NCBI GenBank assembly: GCA_034008185.1
Contig: CM067082.1
Coordinates: 51,667,586-51,731,585, forward strand
Length of the DNA: 64,000 bases
Reading direction: 5' to 3'
DNA from: Gorsachius magnificus
Lineage: Eukaryota; Chordata; Aves; Pelecaniformes; Ardeidae
Positions 49,201-55,068 of the stretch are shown one piece after another. The stretch's first letter is position 1. Each line of letters opens with the position of its first letter. The position numbers were made by a program, and so were the translations under genes. The notes under the pieces are model-generated. The model was not told the DNA's origin. It made no database searches and saw nothing but the letters and a program-made list of their open reading frames with translations.

Positions 49201-51769
49201 TCAGAGCAATGGTTTTCGGGGTGTATAAGTGCAGACACCATTCACAAGGTCCTTCAGTTGCTGTTGTGCAGGTACTGTAGACCTGCTTGGCACTTGCCTG
49301 GGATATCCTTTAAAGAACCCTTTGTTTTCCAGGATGTTTCTAAAGCTTTGGCAGAAGATTCCTAGTGTCTGATCTCTGTAGTAGGAATGCCAAGTGTGAC
49401 TGCGTCCAAAGGATGAATGTGAAGTATGGAGGAAGAGTTGTGCTTTGGGGGAAAAAAAAAAATGTGTACTGTGAAGGGAAACTCTCCTGCCTGTTCCCAG
49501 AAGGTCAACTGTAGGACTTAACCTGCAGTGTAATGCAAACTCTGATGAACACTACTGCAATTGCCTTGCCACAGAAAAGCAGGCTTCTTTGTCTAGTAGA
49601 GTTCCTCCCTCGTAAGACAATTTTCCACAGTGCCTATCAATTTTTTTTATTTTTTTTTTAAATTGAGTCCACTTTAGAAGTGGAGTCTTGGTGTTTCTGA
49701 AGAAGTGATTCATGTTGAACACTTAATGATACAGAGACTGACTGGTGGTCCTCAGTCTTGAGTAAAAGACAAGTTCAGTTCTGAAACGCTGCCAGTGCTC
49801 TCTTGCTTTTGATGAAAATCAGTCCCCTCTGTCCCCCATTGCTTACCTGGCTAGATTATCTGGTGGCGTTGGGTCTCCTGTGTCTCTCAAACTTAATTCT
49901 TCCCATCACCCTTCCCCTTGCTGTTGAAGCAGGCGGTCACTGGAGGAGGGGCACATTGTCCTGACCTGTACAAGCGTTGAAGACACACTAGTGAGGTGTT
50001 GGGTGGTAGAATTCCTTAATGTGAGAGATGAGGTGACTGTGCTTTATCACCCTGCCTCCCAGCAACCTCTTTGTGCTCTGGAATGAGCTGCCATTACCCG
50101 TGAACCACGAGGTGAACTAGACGCACGTGCACACGCATGCACGTTACTTTGGAATAGCTGACGCATCCTGTGTGGAGGTGATGCAGCAGCGAACCATGTG
50201 CGGTATGAGGGTTGAATGGCTTCTGTCTCCTGTGGACTTCAGTTCACTTAACCAGGACAGCAGGAGAACCGGTGAAGCGTTCAGCCGTTCAGTTTACCAC
50301 CGTGCAATGCCTTCCCTCCGATGCGCATCTCGGATCTTTTGAGCCAAGCAAGACTTGCCTATCGGCTGCCCTGCTTTGTAACGTGACTCTGCAGTGCTGG
50401 TGGCTTTTATGCTTCTGCTTTTTAAAGAGATCGAGTCATGTTTGGTCCCAATGTGCTTTAATTTCTGATTTCCTAGAAGGGAAGAGCAGAGTTAAAATGG
50501 GCTGCCTTGCACACGCATGACTTACCTAAGTGTGTGTGGTCGGTGCAGTGAGGCATATAAAGGAACAACTGGCTCTTGTGGCTGGTGAGGAGGTGAAAGG
50601 AAGCTGGGGAACGTATTAAACACAGAAGCAGCTTCTAGCAAGCTGACTTGTGCCATAAAGATGGCTTGGCAAAATACAAGAAGTTAAAATGATCAAGGTC
50701 TGGTACTGTGCAGCATATGCTTTTGAGGCAGCAGATTGAGTAACTGGGCCCAAATGGTATTCAGTAATGGGTAGCATGGTTGCCAGAAACAGGTGTGGGA
50801 GAGGAGGAAGGACAAATTTCGGTGCCATTGGTGACTTGACAGGGTTGCACTCACCACTGGGGGATACTTGCCAGTACCATGGCCTCATAAGTGCACTTCA
50901 TTTTACAGATAGATAGACCCTCACAAAGGGTTACGTACACGTGTACCTGTATTCTGTGCGTGCATATACACAGAGCCTCCAGGTGAGGTAAGAGAGGAGG
51001 GGGAAGGAAATAAAGAAGGTGCTGAACTTCAGTGATCCTAGCAAAAGCCTGCAAGTAACTTCATGCAGATGGAGTTGGCTTTCTGGCTGTTCACATGAGC
51101 CCCCACTGCTACCAGTGCAATGCAACACAGTTAAGTTGTAATAAGCCAGGACTTTTCCTGCAGCCTGTGGGTGTTGTGTCATCTGTGCTGAGGGTAGGGG
51201 GCACACTTGATCTGAGTTAAGTGCATTGCAAAACAAGGCTTTAAAAAAAACCAAGGGGAAGTCTAGATCCCCAGGCAATAATGGCTTTCTGTTTTCAGGA
51301 CTGCAGTGCTTGTGGTGTTGACACGTCTTGCAGAGACTGTTAGTGTTTATGCATGCCAAAATGATGGTTCACAACTGCTTTGAAGTAAAACTGTACCTGT
51401 CCTTTTTATGCCATAGTCTTGACTGCTTCAGGCAACAAAATACCAGTGTCAGTAATTTCACCTAGGAGCCATTTAAGCAGTGTGGCAAACAGGGAGACCT
51501 GGCCACTGAAGGTGGCTTCAAAGTCACTTACAAAATTAAAACCAAGAGGGCTCGTGCAATCACAGTAATTGAACAGCAAACTGCTCAAGACATGGCAAAG
51601 CAGTTCTGAACTTCCACAGAAGCGTGTGTTAACAGCTTCCCTAACATGCTCTCTGTTTCCTTGCAGATGGTTCCACCAAGGCCCCAATCCCTATACTGGT
51701 ACACAAGACTGGCTTTATTCTGGCAACTACTGGGACAGAAACTACTTTAACTTGCCTGATATTTATTAA
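1114..51769 (+). CDS. OSBPL1A: OSBPL1A (ORP1), 3' fourteen coding exons, partial at 5' side
   Basis: The gene encodes oxysterol-binding protein-related protein 1. In mammals the long form sits on late endosomes, senses cholesterol and contacts the ER protein VAP; the short form is cytosolic. I joined exons 1114-1217, 23890-24052, 31110-31266, 36188-36263, 37727-37861, 38194-38291, 38995-39177, 39712-39819, 39911-40000, 40246-40372, 45617-45733, 46530-46653, 47767-47857 and 51667-51769. Every junction is AG/GT and every phase fits, giving one open frame of about 557 residues that ends PDIY-stop. Visible parts are the coiled-coil linker, the FFAT-like motif (exon 23890), the lid of the ORD (exon 37727), the EQVSHHPP fingerprint (exon 38995) and the K-E-R lipid-head-group helix (exon 47767). 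It follows human ORP1 nearly residue for residue as I remember it. Ankyrin repeats and PH domain are outside the window, to the left. Confidence 0.97.
3590..3609. repeat. Perfect inverted repeat inside the CpG island
   Basis: Arms CCTCTGTG (3590-3597) and CACAGAGG (3602-3609) are exact reverse complements around ACGC. The centre also reads TGACGCCA, close to a cAMP-response half site. It could be a dimeric factor site or chance. Confidence 0.6.
3800..4009 (+). other. OSBPL1A: Candidate noncoding first exon of the short OSBPL1A transcript
   Basis: The 3' boundary rests on the donor GGTTCCGCG|GTATGTAG at 4009/4010, which matches the consensus well. The 5' boundary is arbitrary, because the transcription start cannot be read from the sequence. 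A leader from here would splice to the exon at 23890 or directly to the one at 31110. Both give ORP1S with the same first in-frame Met codons. Confidence 0.5.
7543..7570 (-). mobile_element. Ultra-short CR1 3' end
   Basis: The sequence has two copies of the CR1 terminal octamer (CATAGAAT) followed by gttttgggttgg, as at the 3' end of the large CR1 at 18749. Similarity then stops at once. This is an extreme 5' truncation in minus orientation, directly after a T run. Confidence 0.75.
10629..11000 (-). mobile_element. CR1 LINE 3' fragment
   Basis: On the minus strand this carries the C-terminal end of the CR1 reverse-transcriptase frame and the 3' untranslated end. Landmarks are tcacagaat...gaggttggaagggacctctggaggtcc and the following sequence decoding to the usual ...RLRRDL/...VTKHW...[11 protein letters not shown] pattern. 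The frame is broken. It is 5' truncated near 11,000, within the CR1 C-terminal domain. Confidence 0.9.
18835..20718 (-). CDS. CR1 ORF2 reverse transcriptase, 627-codon open frame (element inactive)
   Basis: This is the reverse transcriptase of a CR1 non-LTR retrotransposon, which copies its own RNA at a nicked target site. Residue positions refer to the first Met of the frame. Motif A is YLDFCKAFD (273-281), with catalytic Asp. GVPQGS (331-336) is motif B. FADD (361-364) is motif C with the two catalytic Asp, the CR1/L2 version of YADD. Upstream, [10 protein letters not shown] and [13 protein letters not shown] are further RT blocks. The C-terminal part has the [13 protein letters not shown] and [17 protein letters not shown] blocks typical of CR1. 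The frame continues upstream of this Met until the frameshift near 20,730-20,745. There is no host function to infer. Confidence 0.93.
   Translation of the reverse strand: MLVKLRRKRELHRQWKQGQASWEECRDAVRLCRNGVRKAKAQLELNLARDAKNNKKGFYRYISQKRIVKESVPPLMSETGKLVIADEEKAEVLNNFFASVFTGKLSPHPTRVDGWHEGDREGKTLPAVGEDQVRDHLRNLNAHKSMGPDEMHPRVLRELADVVAKPLSMIFEKSWQSGEVPGDWKKGNIVPIFKKGRKEDPGNYRPVSLTSVPGKIMEQILLEAMLRHMEAREIIRDSQHGFTKGKSCLTNLVSFYDGVTASVDKAKPIDVIYLDFCKAFDTVPHNILLSKLEGYGFDGWTVRWIRNWLDVRIQRVVVNGSMSRWRPVTSGVPQGSVLGPVLFNIFINDLDSEIECTLSKFADDTKLSGAVDTPEGRDVIQRDLDRLERWACVNLMRFNKAKCKVMHLGRGNPQYQYRLGEKRIESSPAERDLGVLVDEKLDMSQQCALAAQKANRTLGCIRRSVASRSREVILPLYSALVRPHLEYCVQLWSPQHKKDMELLDRGQRRATKMIRGLEHLSYEDRLRELGLFSLEKRRLRGDLITAFQYLKRAYRKDGENLFSRASCERTRGNGFKLNQGRFRLDIRKKFFTMRVVKHWNRLPREVVEAPSLGTFKDRLDRALSNLI
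20727..21108 (-). pseudogene. CR1 endonuclease C-terminal remnant, frameshifted from the RT
   Basis: The frame decodes to [17 protein letters not shown] and [12 protein letters not shown], the end of the APE-type endonuclease with its SDH catalytic motif. It then passes through the linker to [16 protein letters not shown]. The true continuation, [11 protein letters not shown], lies in another frame at the same place, so one base has been lost or gained around the aagaagggaagagacc stretch. Codons beyond about 21108 are host sequence. Confidence 0.88.
23890..24052 (+). CDS. OSBPL1A: OSBPL1A exon: coiled coil and FFAT-like motif
   Basis: The exon is 163 nt and ends one base into a codon, with a consensus donor GTAAGT. 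It encodes an acidic, Glu/Lys-rich coiled coil ([20 protein letters not shown]) followed by [11 protein letters not shown]. In human ORP1L the equivalent SEDEFYDALSD is the FFAT motif that binds VAP on the ER; here core position 1 is Gln instead of Glu. The exon also has ATGs at 23912, 23972 and 24038/24041. All are in the same wrong frame relative to ORP1, so they would act as upstream reading frames if the exon is part of the short mRNA. Confidence 0.96.
24182..24208. repeat. Three perfect 9-bp tandem units
   Basis: The unit tgctttatg is repeated exactly three times in a row, ~130 bp after the splice donor at 24053. It is a small minisatellite, probably replication slippage. Confidence 0.85.
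25411..25518. repeat. Compound TG/TA/CA microsatellite
   Basis: About 108 bp of alternating purine-pyrimidine sequence starts gtgtgtatatgtatatatac and ends in an (ac) run. It is partly self-complementary. It can read open on both strands only because stop codons are absent from the repeat. Confidence 0.95.
25868..25892. repeat. Poly-T run of 25
   Basis: There are twenty-five uninterrupted T in the intron. There is no adjacent element with a matching tail, so it is probably a simple homopolymer expansion rather than a retroposed A-tail. Confidence 0.9.
31110..31266 (+). CDS. OSBPL1A: OSBPL1A exon carrying the probable ORP1S start codon
   Basis: The exon is 157 nt, entering with two and leaving with two bases of split codons. 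It encodes the Ser/Glu-rich stretch [10 protein letters not shown]... down to [20 protein letters not shown]. In-frame ATGs lie at 31175 (MDSKD) and 31205 (MSEEK). From 31205 to the stop the exons sum to 1,314 nt, that is 437 residues plus stop, the same length as human ORP1S. I therefore favour 31205 for the short form; 31175 would add ten residues. Confidence 0.95.
31267..36187 (+). other. OSBPL1A: OSBPL1A intron
   Basis: A 4.9-kb AT-rich intron. I see no mobile element, exon or RNA gene. The acceptor before 36188 is cctttctgcag. Confidence 0.8.
36188..36263 (+). CDS. OSBPL1A: OSBPL1A exon: linker into the ORD
   Basis: The 76-nt exon encodes [20 protein letters not shown] and then KCIGM, the segment just before the lipid-binding domain, and ends on a whole codon (donor GTAGGT). 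It is essentially identical to human as I remember it. Confidence 0.95.
36264..37726 (+). other. OSBPL1A: OSBPL1A intron
   Basis: A 1.5-kb intron with a T run near 36350 and no other recognisable element. Confidence 0.8.
37727..37861 (+). CDS. OSBPL1A: OSBPL1A exon: ORD lid and first strand
   Basis: The exon is 135 nt, 45 whole codons. [20 protein letters not shown] is the ORP lid/entrance signature that closes over the bound sterol or PI4P in this family, followed by the helix [15 protein letters not shown]. Confidence 0.97.
37862..38193 (+). other. OSBPL1A: OSBPL1A intron
   Basis: A 332-bp intron with nothing recognisable beyond its splice sites. Confidence 0.85.
38194..38291 (+). CDS. 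OSBPL1A: OSBPL1A exon: [13 protein letters not shown] core
   Basis: The 98-nt exon encodes [20 protein letters not shown] and then ETYEL. The [10 protein letters not shown] block is conserved across ORPs and lines the lipid tunnel mouth. It ends two bases into an Arg codon. Confidence 0.97.
38292..38994 (+). other. OSBPL1A: OSBPL1A intron
   Basis: A 703-bp intron with a T run near 38533 and no further feature seen. Confidence 0.85.
38995..39177 (+). CDS. OSBPL1A: OSBPL1A exon: ORP fingerprint EQVSHHPP
   Basis: The 183-nt exon encodes [20 protein letters not shown] and onward to [17 protein letters not shown] is the defining motif of the OSBP/ORP family; its paired His bind the PI4P phosphate in solved ORDs. 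Nothing is missing from the motif. Confidence 0.98.
39178..39711 (+). other. OSBPL1A: OSBPL1A intron with direct and inverted repeats
   Basis: A 534-bp intron. It contains the hairpin at 39387-39412 and a 13-bp direct repeat at 39357-39369 and 39380-39392 (separate entry). Otherwise unremarkable. Confidence 0.85.
39357..39412. repeat. Direct repeat leading into a perfect 12-bp hairpin
   Basis: ctaatatactgtt occurs at 39357-39369 and again at 39380-39392. The second copy overlaps the left arm of the inverted repeat ACTGTTGCATAC / GTATGCAACAGT (39387-39398 and 39401-39412) around TG. As RNA it would form an 11-bp stem with a CUGG loop. Confidence 0.9.
39712..39819 (+). CDS. OSBPL1A: OSBPL1A exon: ORD central strands
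   Basis: The 108-nt exon encodes [20 protein letters not shown] and [16 protein letters not shown]. These are beta strands of the ORD barrel, almost unchanged from the human protein. Confidence 0.97.
39911..40000 (+). CDS. OSBPL1A: OSBPL1A exon: [11 protein letters not shown] strand
   Basis: The 90-nt exon encodes [20 protein letters not shown] and VEGYIQDK. A 91-bp intron separates it from the previous exon. The donor is GTAACA. Confidence 0.97.
40001..40245 (+). other. OSBPL1A: Short OSBPL1A intron
   Basis: A 245-bp intron with nothing beyond its splice signals. Confidence 0.85.
40246..40372 (+). CDS. OSBPL1A: OSBPL1A exon: ORD, LYGKW strand and basic linker
   Basis: The 127-nt exon encodes [18 protein letters not shown] followed by the Lys-rich loop [18 protein letters not shown]. 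It ends on a whole codon. Confidence 0.97.
40820..40910. repeat. T/G-rich tract with a G12 run and duplicated unit
   Basis: The near-identical blocks gggtttttttggttggttg flank an oligo-T and an uninterrupted run of 12 G. No transposon similarity is seen; it resembles the T/G-rich tract at 63931-63975. Confidence 0.75.
43072..44983 (+). mobile_element. CR1 LINE copy, second lineage, sense to OSBPL1A
   Basis: It is 5' truncated just before the RT; the first recognisable residues are [20 protein letters not shown] from about 43076. It ends with ggttggactcgatgatctt...ttccaacc...gattctatgattct at about 44983. Its protein and 3' end differ clearly from the copy at 18749 (for example SRKA/VEKL wording and a different 3' tail), so it belongs to another CR1 subfamily. 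It retains the complete RT region, split by a stop and a frameshift. Confidence 0.95.
43076..43685 (+). pseudogene. CR1 RT, N-terminal half, ended by a premature stop
   Basis: The frame encodes the CR1 pre-RT linker and first RT blocks ([20 protein letters not shown], then [11 protein letters not shown]) and stops at TAG 43683. The same frame continues directly with [19 protein letters not shown], so the stop replaces what is normally a Lys codon (KKGRKED). About 60 bases further on the frame is lost near 43748. Confidence 0.9.
43748..44986 (+). pseudogene. CR1 RT, C-terminal half in a shifted frame
   Basis: The open frame carries the catalytic core: YLDFSKAFD (motif A), [14 protein letters not shown] (motif B) and [10 protein letters not shown] (motif C). 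After these come the CR1 C-terminal blocks [15 protein letters not shown] and [17 protein letters not shown]. The frame is open further 5', back to about 43502, but those codons are not CR1-like; the true join with the N-terminal half needs a shift near 43748. Catalytic residues are intact, yet the copy is dead. Confidence 0.9.
45617..45733 (+). CDS. OSBPL1A: OSBPL1A exon: acidic loop and strand
   Basis: The exon is 117 nt, 39 whole codons. [20 protein letters not shown] and [19 protein letters not shown] match the human counterpart, with the acidic loop the most changed part of the ORD. The donor is GTCAGC, weaker than the others. Confidence 0.96.
45734..46529 (+). other. OSBPL1A: OSBPL1A intron
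   Basis: A 796-bp intron with nothing recognisable. Confidence 0.85.
46530..46653 (+). CDS. OSBPL1A: OSBPL1A exon: ORD C-terminal helix
   Basis: The 124-nt exon encodes [20 protein letters not shown] and then [27 protein letters not shown] is conserved across ORPs and contributes to phosphoinositide binding. Confidence 0.97.
46654..47766 (+). other. OSBPL1A: OSBPL1A intron
   Basis: A 1.1-kb intron with no element recognised. Confidence 0.85.
47767..47857 (+). CDS. OSBPL1A: OSBPL1A exon: K-E-R helix of the ORD
   Basis: The 91-nt exon encodes [18 protein letters not shown] and EEDWKTR. The spacing Lys, Glu, Arg in KxRLEEKQR is the family's conserved helix that contacts the lipid head group. 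The donor is GTTAGT. Confidence 0.97.
47858..51666 (+). other. OSBPL1A: Last OSBPL1A intron
   Basis: A 3.8-kb intron containing one CR1 3' fragment (48685-48781) and T-rich runs near 49640. Nothing else is recognised. Confidence 0.85.
48685..48781 (+). mobile_element. CR1 3' fragment, about 100 bp
   Basis: The end of a CR1 in sense orientation: tgctctaggtgaacctgctt, then ggttggactagatgatctcc...cccttccaacccc and the tail octamers attctgtgattctgtg. It is 5' truncated at about 48685. Confidence 0.9.
51667..51769 (+). CDS. OSBPL1A: OSBPL1A last coding exon
   Basis: The exon completes a split Arg codon and encodes [19 protein letters not shown], then [14 protein letters not shown] and TAA at 51767-51769. 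The same PDIY end is found in human ORP1. Confidence 0.98.
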
Positions 51770-52860
51770 AATGCAATAAGGAGGCTGTGACTGATACAAA
51801 GAAGTCTTAATATGTTTTTATGTTTTTTCCCTTGTTTTACTTATCTCCTGAAAAAACTGACATGTTATCAAATGGAATATTAAGCATCTCCACAGTGAAT
51901 CTGGTGGTACAGGATCTGCAGTCCCATAGGTAGGGGAATAATTTTTCTGGCTGATGGTGGGTCCTGTGTGGACAAAGTCAGTCACCATGGTTTTGAGCCA
52001 CCCTGTTTGCCGAATACACCTATATTAGGTTGTGGTGTATGAGGAATAGAACACCTTCGGCTGTTCTGTGAATACTTTCTTTCTCGTAGATGACATTGGC
52101 ACAAGTAAAACTGGTTTTATTTATTGTGACAGGGGAATGTTTAAAAGCACACACAGTAATTGCAATATTCTGTTCCTAAATGAAGAAGGGTGTGTCACTT
52201 TTGTAAAGCTGTAATTTTTTCATAAAATGACTTTTCTTTTACTAAAGTAACTCCTCCCTTAAATCCTGAGCTCTGGGCAGAGATTCCAGAAGCGTTCCCA
52301 TCTCTGGAGCATTAATGCAGTTGTTTAAGCTGGTAACATTACTCAGAGGTATTTATTCCATGTTTGTGCAGTGTGTTTTGAATTTTGCTCTCCTGTTTTG
52401 CTACCACCCTTATGGTTTAAGGAATTAAGAGCCATTTAAATATCTATGAATTTGATTTGAACTGCACACTAGTAACAGGTTTTAAAAGAATCTGTTTCAT
52501 GCACTAGAAGTTCTGGTGCCCAGCACCACGGCAAAAAGGCAAGAACCTCATCAGTCCAGGACCCGGCGGAACACGGCAGGGGGGACAGGACCTGTGGTCT
52601 GTACTGTGCAGGCTCCCGGGGAGGAAGTCTTGTGCATTTCAAAGGTAGTACAGCACCTCGGCGAGGCCTCCTGTGCACAGCTGCTTTACCCCTCTTCCGT
52701 TGGGGTGCATTCAATCTTAGAGTGTAAGTTTATATTGAACTGTGTACAGAGCTTCTAGAGGGCAAGCTGCTCTTTGTACAATATTTTAACTGCTGCCTGG
52801 AGGTTAGTGTTAATTGAATAACTTAATTGCTACTAAATAAAGGCTTCAAAACTTCTTGCA
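51770..52860 (+). other. OSBPL1A: OSBPL1A 3' untranslated region
   Basis: About 1.09 kb from the stop to the probable cleavage site. Pieces are AT-rich (52190-52260), with a GC-rich stretch at 52510-52680 that is open in two frames but without coding character. Confidence 0.85.
52836..52841 (+). terminator. OSBPL1A: OSBPL1A poly(A) signal AATAAA
   Basis: A canonical hexamer followed ~20 bp later by the GT-rich stretch ttgtctggagtgagtggtgtttg, the usual cleavage arrangement. A second AATAAA at 53623-53628 could serve a longer form. Confidence 0.85.
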
Positions 52861-54039
52861 TCTTGTCTGGAGTGAGTGGTGTTTGACAGCGCTGACCCTT
52901 TCTGAGGAAGCCTGCTCCAAAAGCAGCTGTGAGGAAGTTGCATAGGGTGTTTATGTGTGCTTTGGGGCCTTCTTCTACCCTAAGCAGGAGCACTCTGCTA
53001 TGGGGGCGGGATGAGAGCTTTCTCCTTGAATGGGCAGCAAGGCTGCAGCTCTAGCCTTGAGGGTGGACTACAGAAACTGAATAAGGCAATGAGACGCTTT
53101 CTATTTTTGATCTGTGCACTACTAGAACTACCCAGGTAGTCATGCTGATGCATATTTGCATAGATAAGGGAAAGCCTTTTCTTTGGCACTCTTTCCTGCG
53201 AGGGCTGAGTTCTCACAGTGACCTGTAGATGCAGAAACTGAATACCTGCCCTGGCTGTGGGAGGCGTCATCTCTGCCCTCAAGCTCTACTCTGGCCAGCA
53301 TTTCCTGAAGCCTGTTTTCATGCCTGTGCAATGTCAAATGGGATTCTGAGCTGTCTAGAAACAGCCTAGCTGCAGGTCAGTGCTTCAGCAGGTCACAGCA
53401 CTGAACACTTTGTGCTAGGAAAACCAAAGCATTTAGTTCCTGCCTGAGCACCCTGGTTCAAGAGGGAGAAACCTCTACACAACAGCAATGTTATTTCTTC
53501 TGTTCTGAGGGACTGCTGTTTAAGAAGACCAGGTATTGTTTTCCCCCTCTAGACCTATTCGTACATCGAGAGTCTGGCGTATTTGAGTGACCATAGCTGT
53601 AGCTGTGAAACCTCTAAAGCAAAATAAAAGTACTTCTTCTTAACCCCTTCCTCAAAGCATAACCTCAGCTTTCCTTGCTTAACCTGTAGTTTGAATGGAC
53701 TGACCATGTGTGAAAACAATTCCTTCCTCTAGTTGAAAGTATGTCATCGTCATCATCCTCCTCCTGATGTTTGCATATAGTTCCTTTCTAGAATATAACC
53801 CCAGCAGTAACCCCTGGTGATGCTTAACTAACTTTAGCTCTGGATGGAACCTGTCAGTGTGGCTGGGCCTTACGCAAATGCTGCCTTAGCCCACTGAATA
53901 AGCTGGGCCAACTCTTCAGTGAAACAGCTGCAGCAGATGTGTTGCAGTGGTCATAATTCACACAAAGTGAGCATTCAGGATGCTGTCCTGTGCTAGGAAA
54001 GTATAAAATGCATAGGAATGCAGTTCTAATTGCTGGCTT
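52861..54039. other. Intergenic gap between convergent genes
   Basis: About 1.2 kb between the two poly(A) regions. It holds one plus-strand AATAAA (53623) and a short (catcatc)-like stretch at 53748. I see no gene. Confidence 0.8.
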
Positions 54040-54472
54040 TTTTTGACCATTTGCAATTATTTATTTGGTTTATTACAATGTAAACTCCCTTCCTCCTGAA
54101 GTCCAAACAGCCTCTCTTCTCAACCTGTTTAAAAAACCAACATGAACTCAGTACAAAGCAGGCAGCAAGAAGTGCATCAGTTGCTACTTTACTTTGCCAG
54201 GCTCTGAATATTACACTGCCTGTAGCCTGAACTTCAAGCGTTCAAGATGCTTATGAACATGAAATTAAAAACTTGGTTACTTTAAGACTAAAATGAGAGC
54301 AAGACTAGAACTGCTAATTGCAAAGTGTAACAAGCAGAGGAAGGTGCTGGGTCTGTTACGCACGAGGAGTAGTTTAACCACTGGTCTTAAACCTTATTTA
54401 ATTAAGCTTTTAGTAGTGTTTGGATTTTACTAGCACCTCCCTCTGCAAGACCCATGCAAGAAGCAAGCTGAC
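54040..54472 (-). other. CABYR: CABYR 3' untranslated region
   Basis: From the stop at 54473 to just beyond two minus-strand AATAAA hexamers (54069-54074 and 54060-54065). The exact cleavage point is inferred. Confidence 0.75.
54060..54074 (-). terminator. CABYR: CABYR poly(A) signals, two AATAAA
   Basis: On the minus strand AATAAA occurs twice within 15 bases, ~400 bases after the stop codon. No earlier canonical hexamer was seen. Confidence 0.75.
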
Positions 54473-55068
54473 TTATTTATGCCCTGGCTCTAGGCCCAAT
54501 GTAATGGCAATGAATCCTGCAGTACCACAGCTTTCTGCAAGAGCATTTATACCTGGGTGCTTATCACCAGCGGGTGAGCCTTTCTTTGCAGACATCACAT
54601 CATCCAGAGGGATGGCAACTAAGATGGTATCAGGTGTTTCCTCTGCAGAATTGGATTTGGGGCTTGCCATATCTGTTGGCTCATCAGCTGGCCTGGCAAC
54701 TGGGACTGGGACTGTAGCGAATCTCCTCCTAGCACCTGCCTCTTGCTGTGCAAAGACAGCGTGCCTAGGAATAGGTTTCCAGTCCTGCGCGTTCTGAACA
54801 TTAGAGCCCACTAAAATGAAAGGTGGAGCATTTCTCCTCTTGCTTGCTTCTTGTATCACGTAAATCGGAGTGGATACTTGTGACAGCTGACCACATTGTT
54901 GATCTTTCCCCCTGGAAAGACTGAGGGTTGCCTGGGAGTAAGGAACACCAGCTCCAGCAGGAGAAAGGGACGGTGATGATTTTTGACCTTGTCTCAAGTC
55001 AGTTAGGCAATAGAGGGTCCACACATTAGAATGTGGTGGTGGCTGTCCTGCTTCACTTGATGCCATGG
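54473..55068 (-). CDS. CABYR: CABYR last coding exon (CR-B-like)
   Basis: The 596-nt exon starts after the acceptor tttatctttgtag and completes an Ala codon, then reads [19 protein letters not shown]. It ends at TAA 54473-54475 (GLEPGHK). It is Ser/Pro/Gln-rich with no catalytic motif. Mammalian CABYR also has two separately used coding regions, CR-A and CR-B; equating this exon with CR-B is inference from position. Confidence 0.85.

Noticed and set aside
53623..53628. AATAAA as the main OSBPL1A poly(A) site
   Set aside because: The signal at 52836 comes first and has a good downstream GT-rich element; the later one is kept only as a possible alternative.
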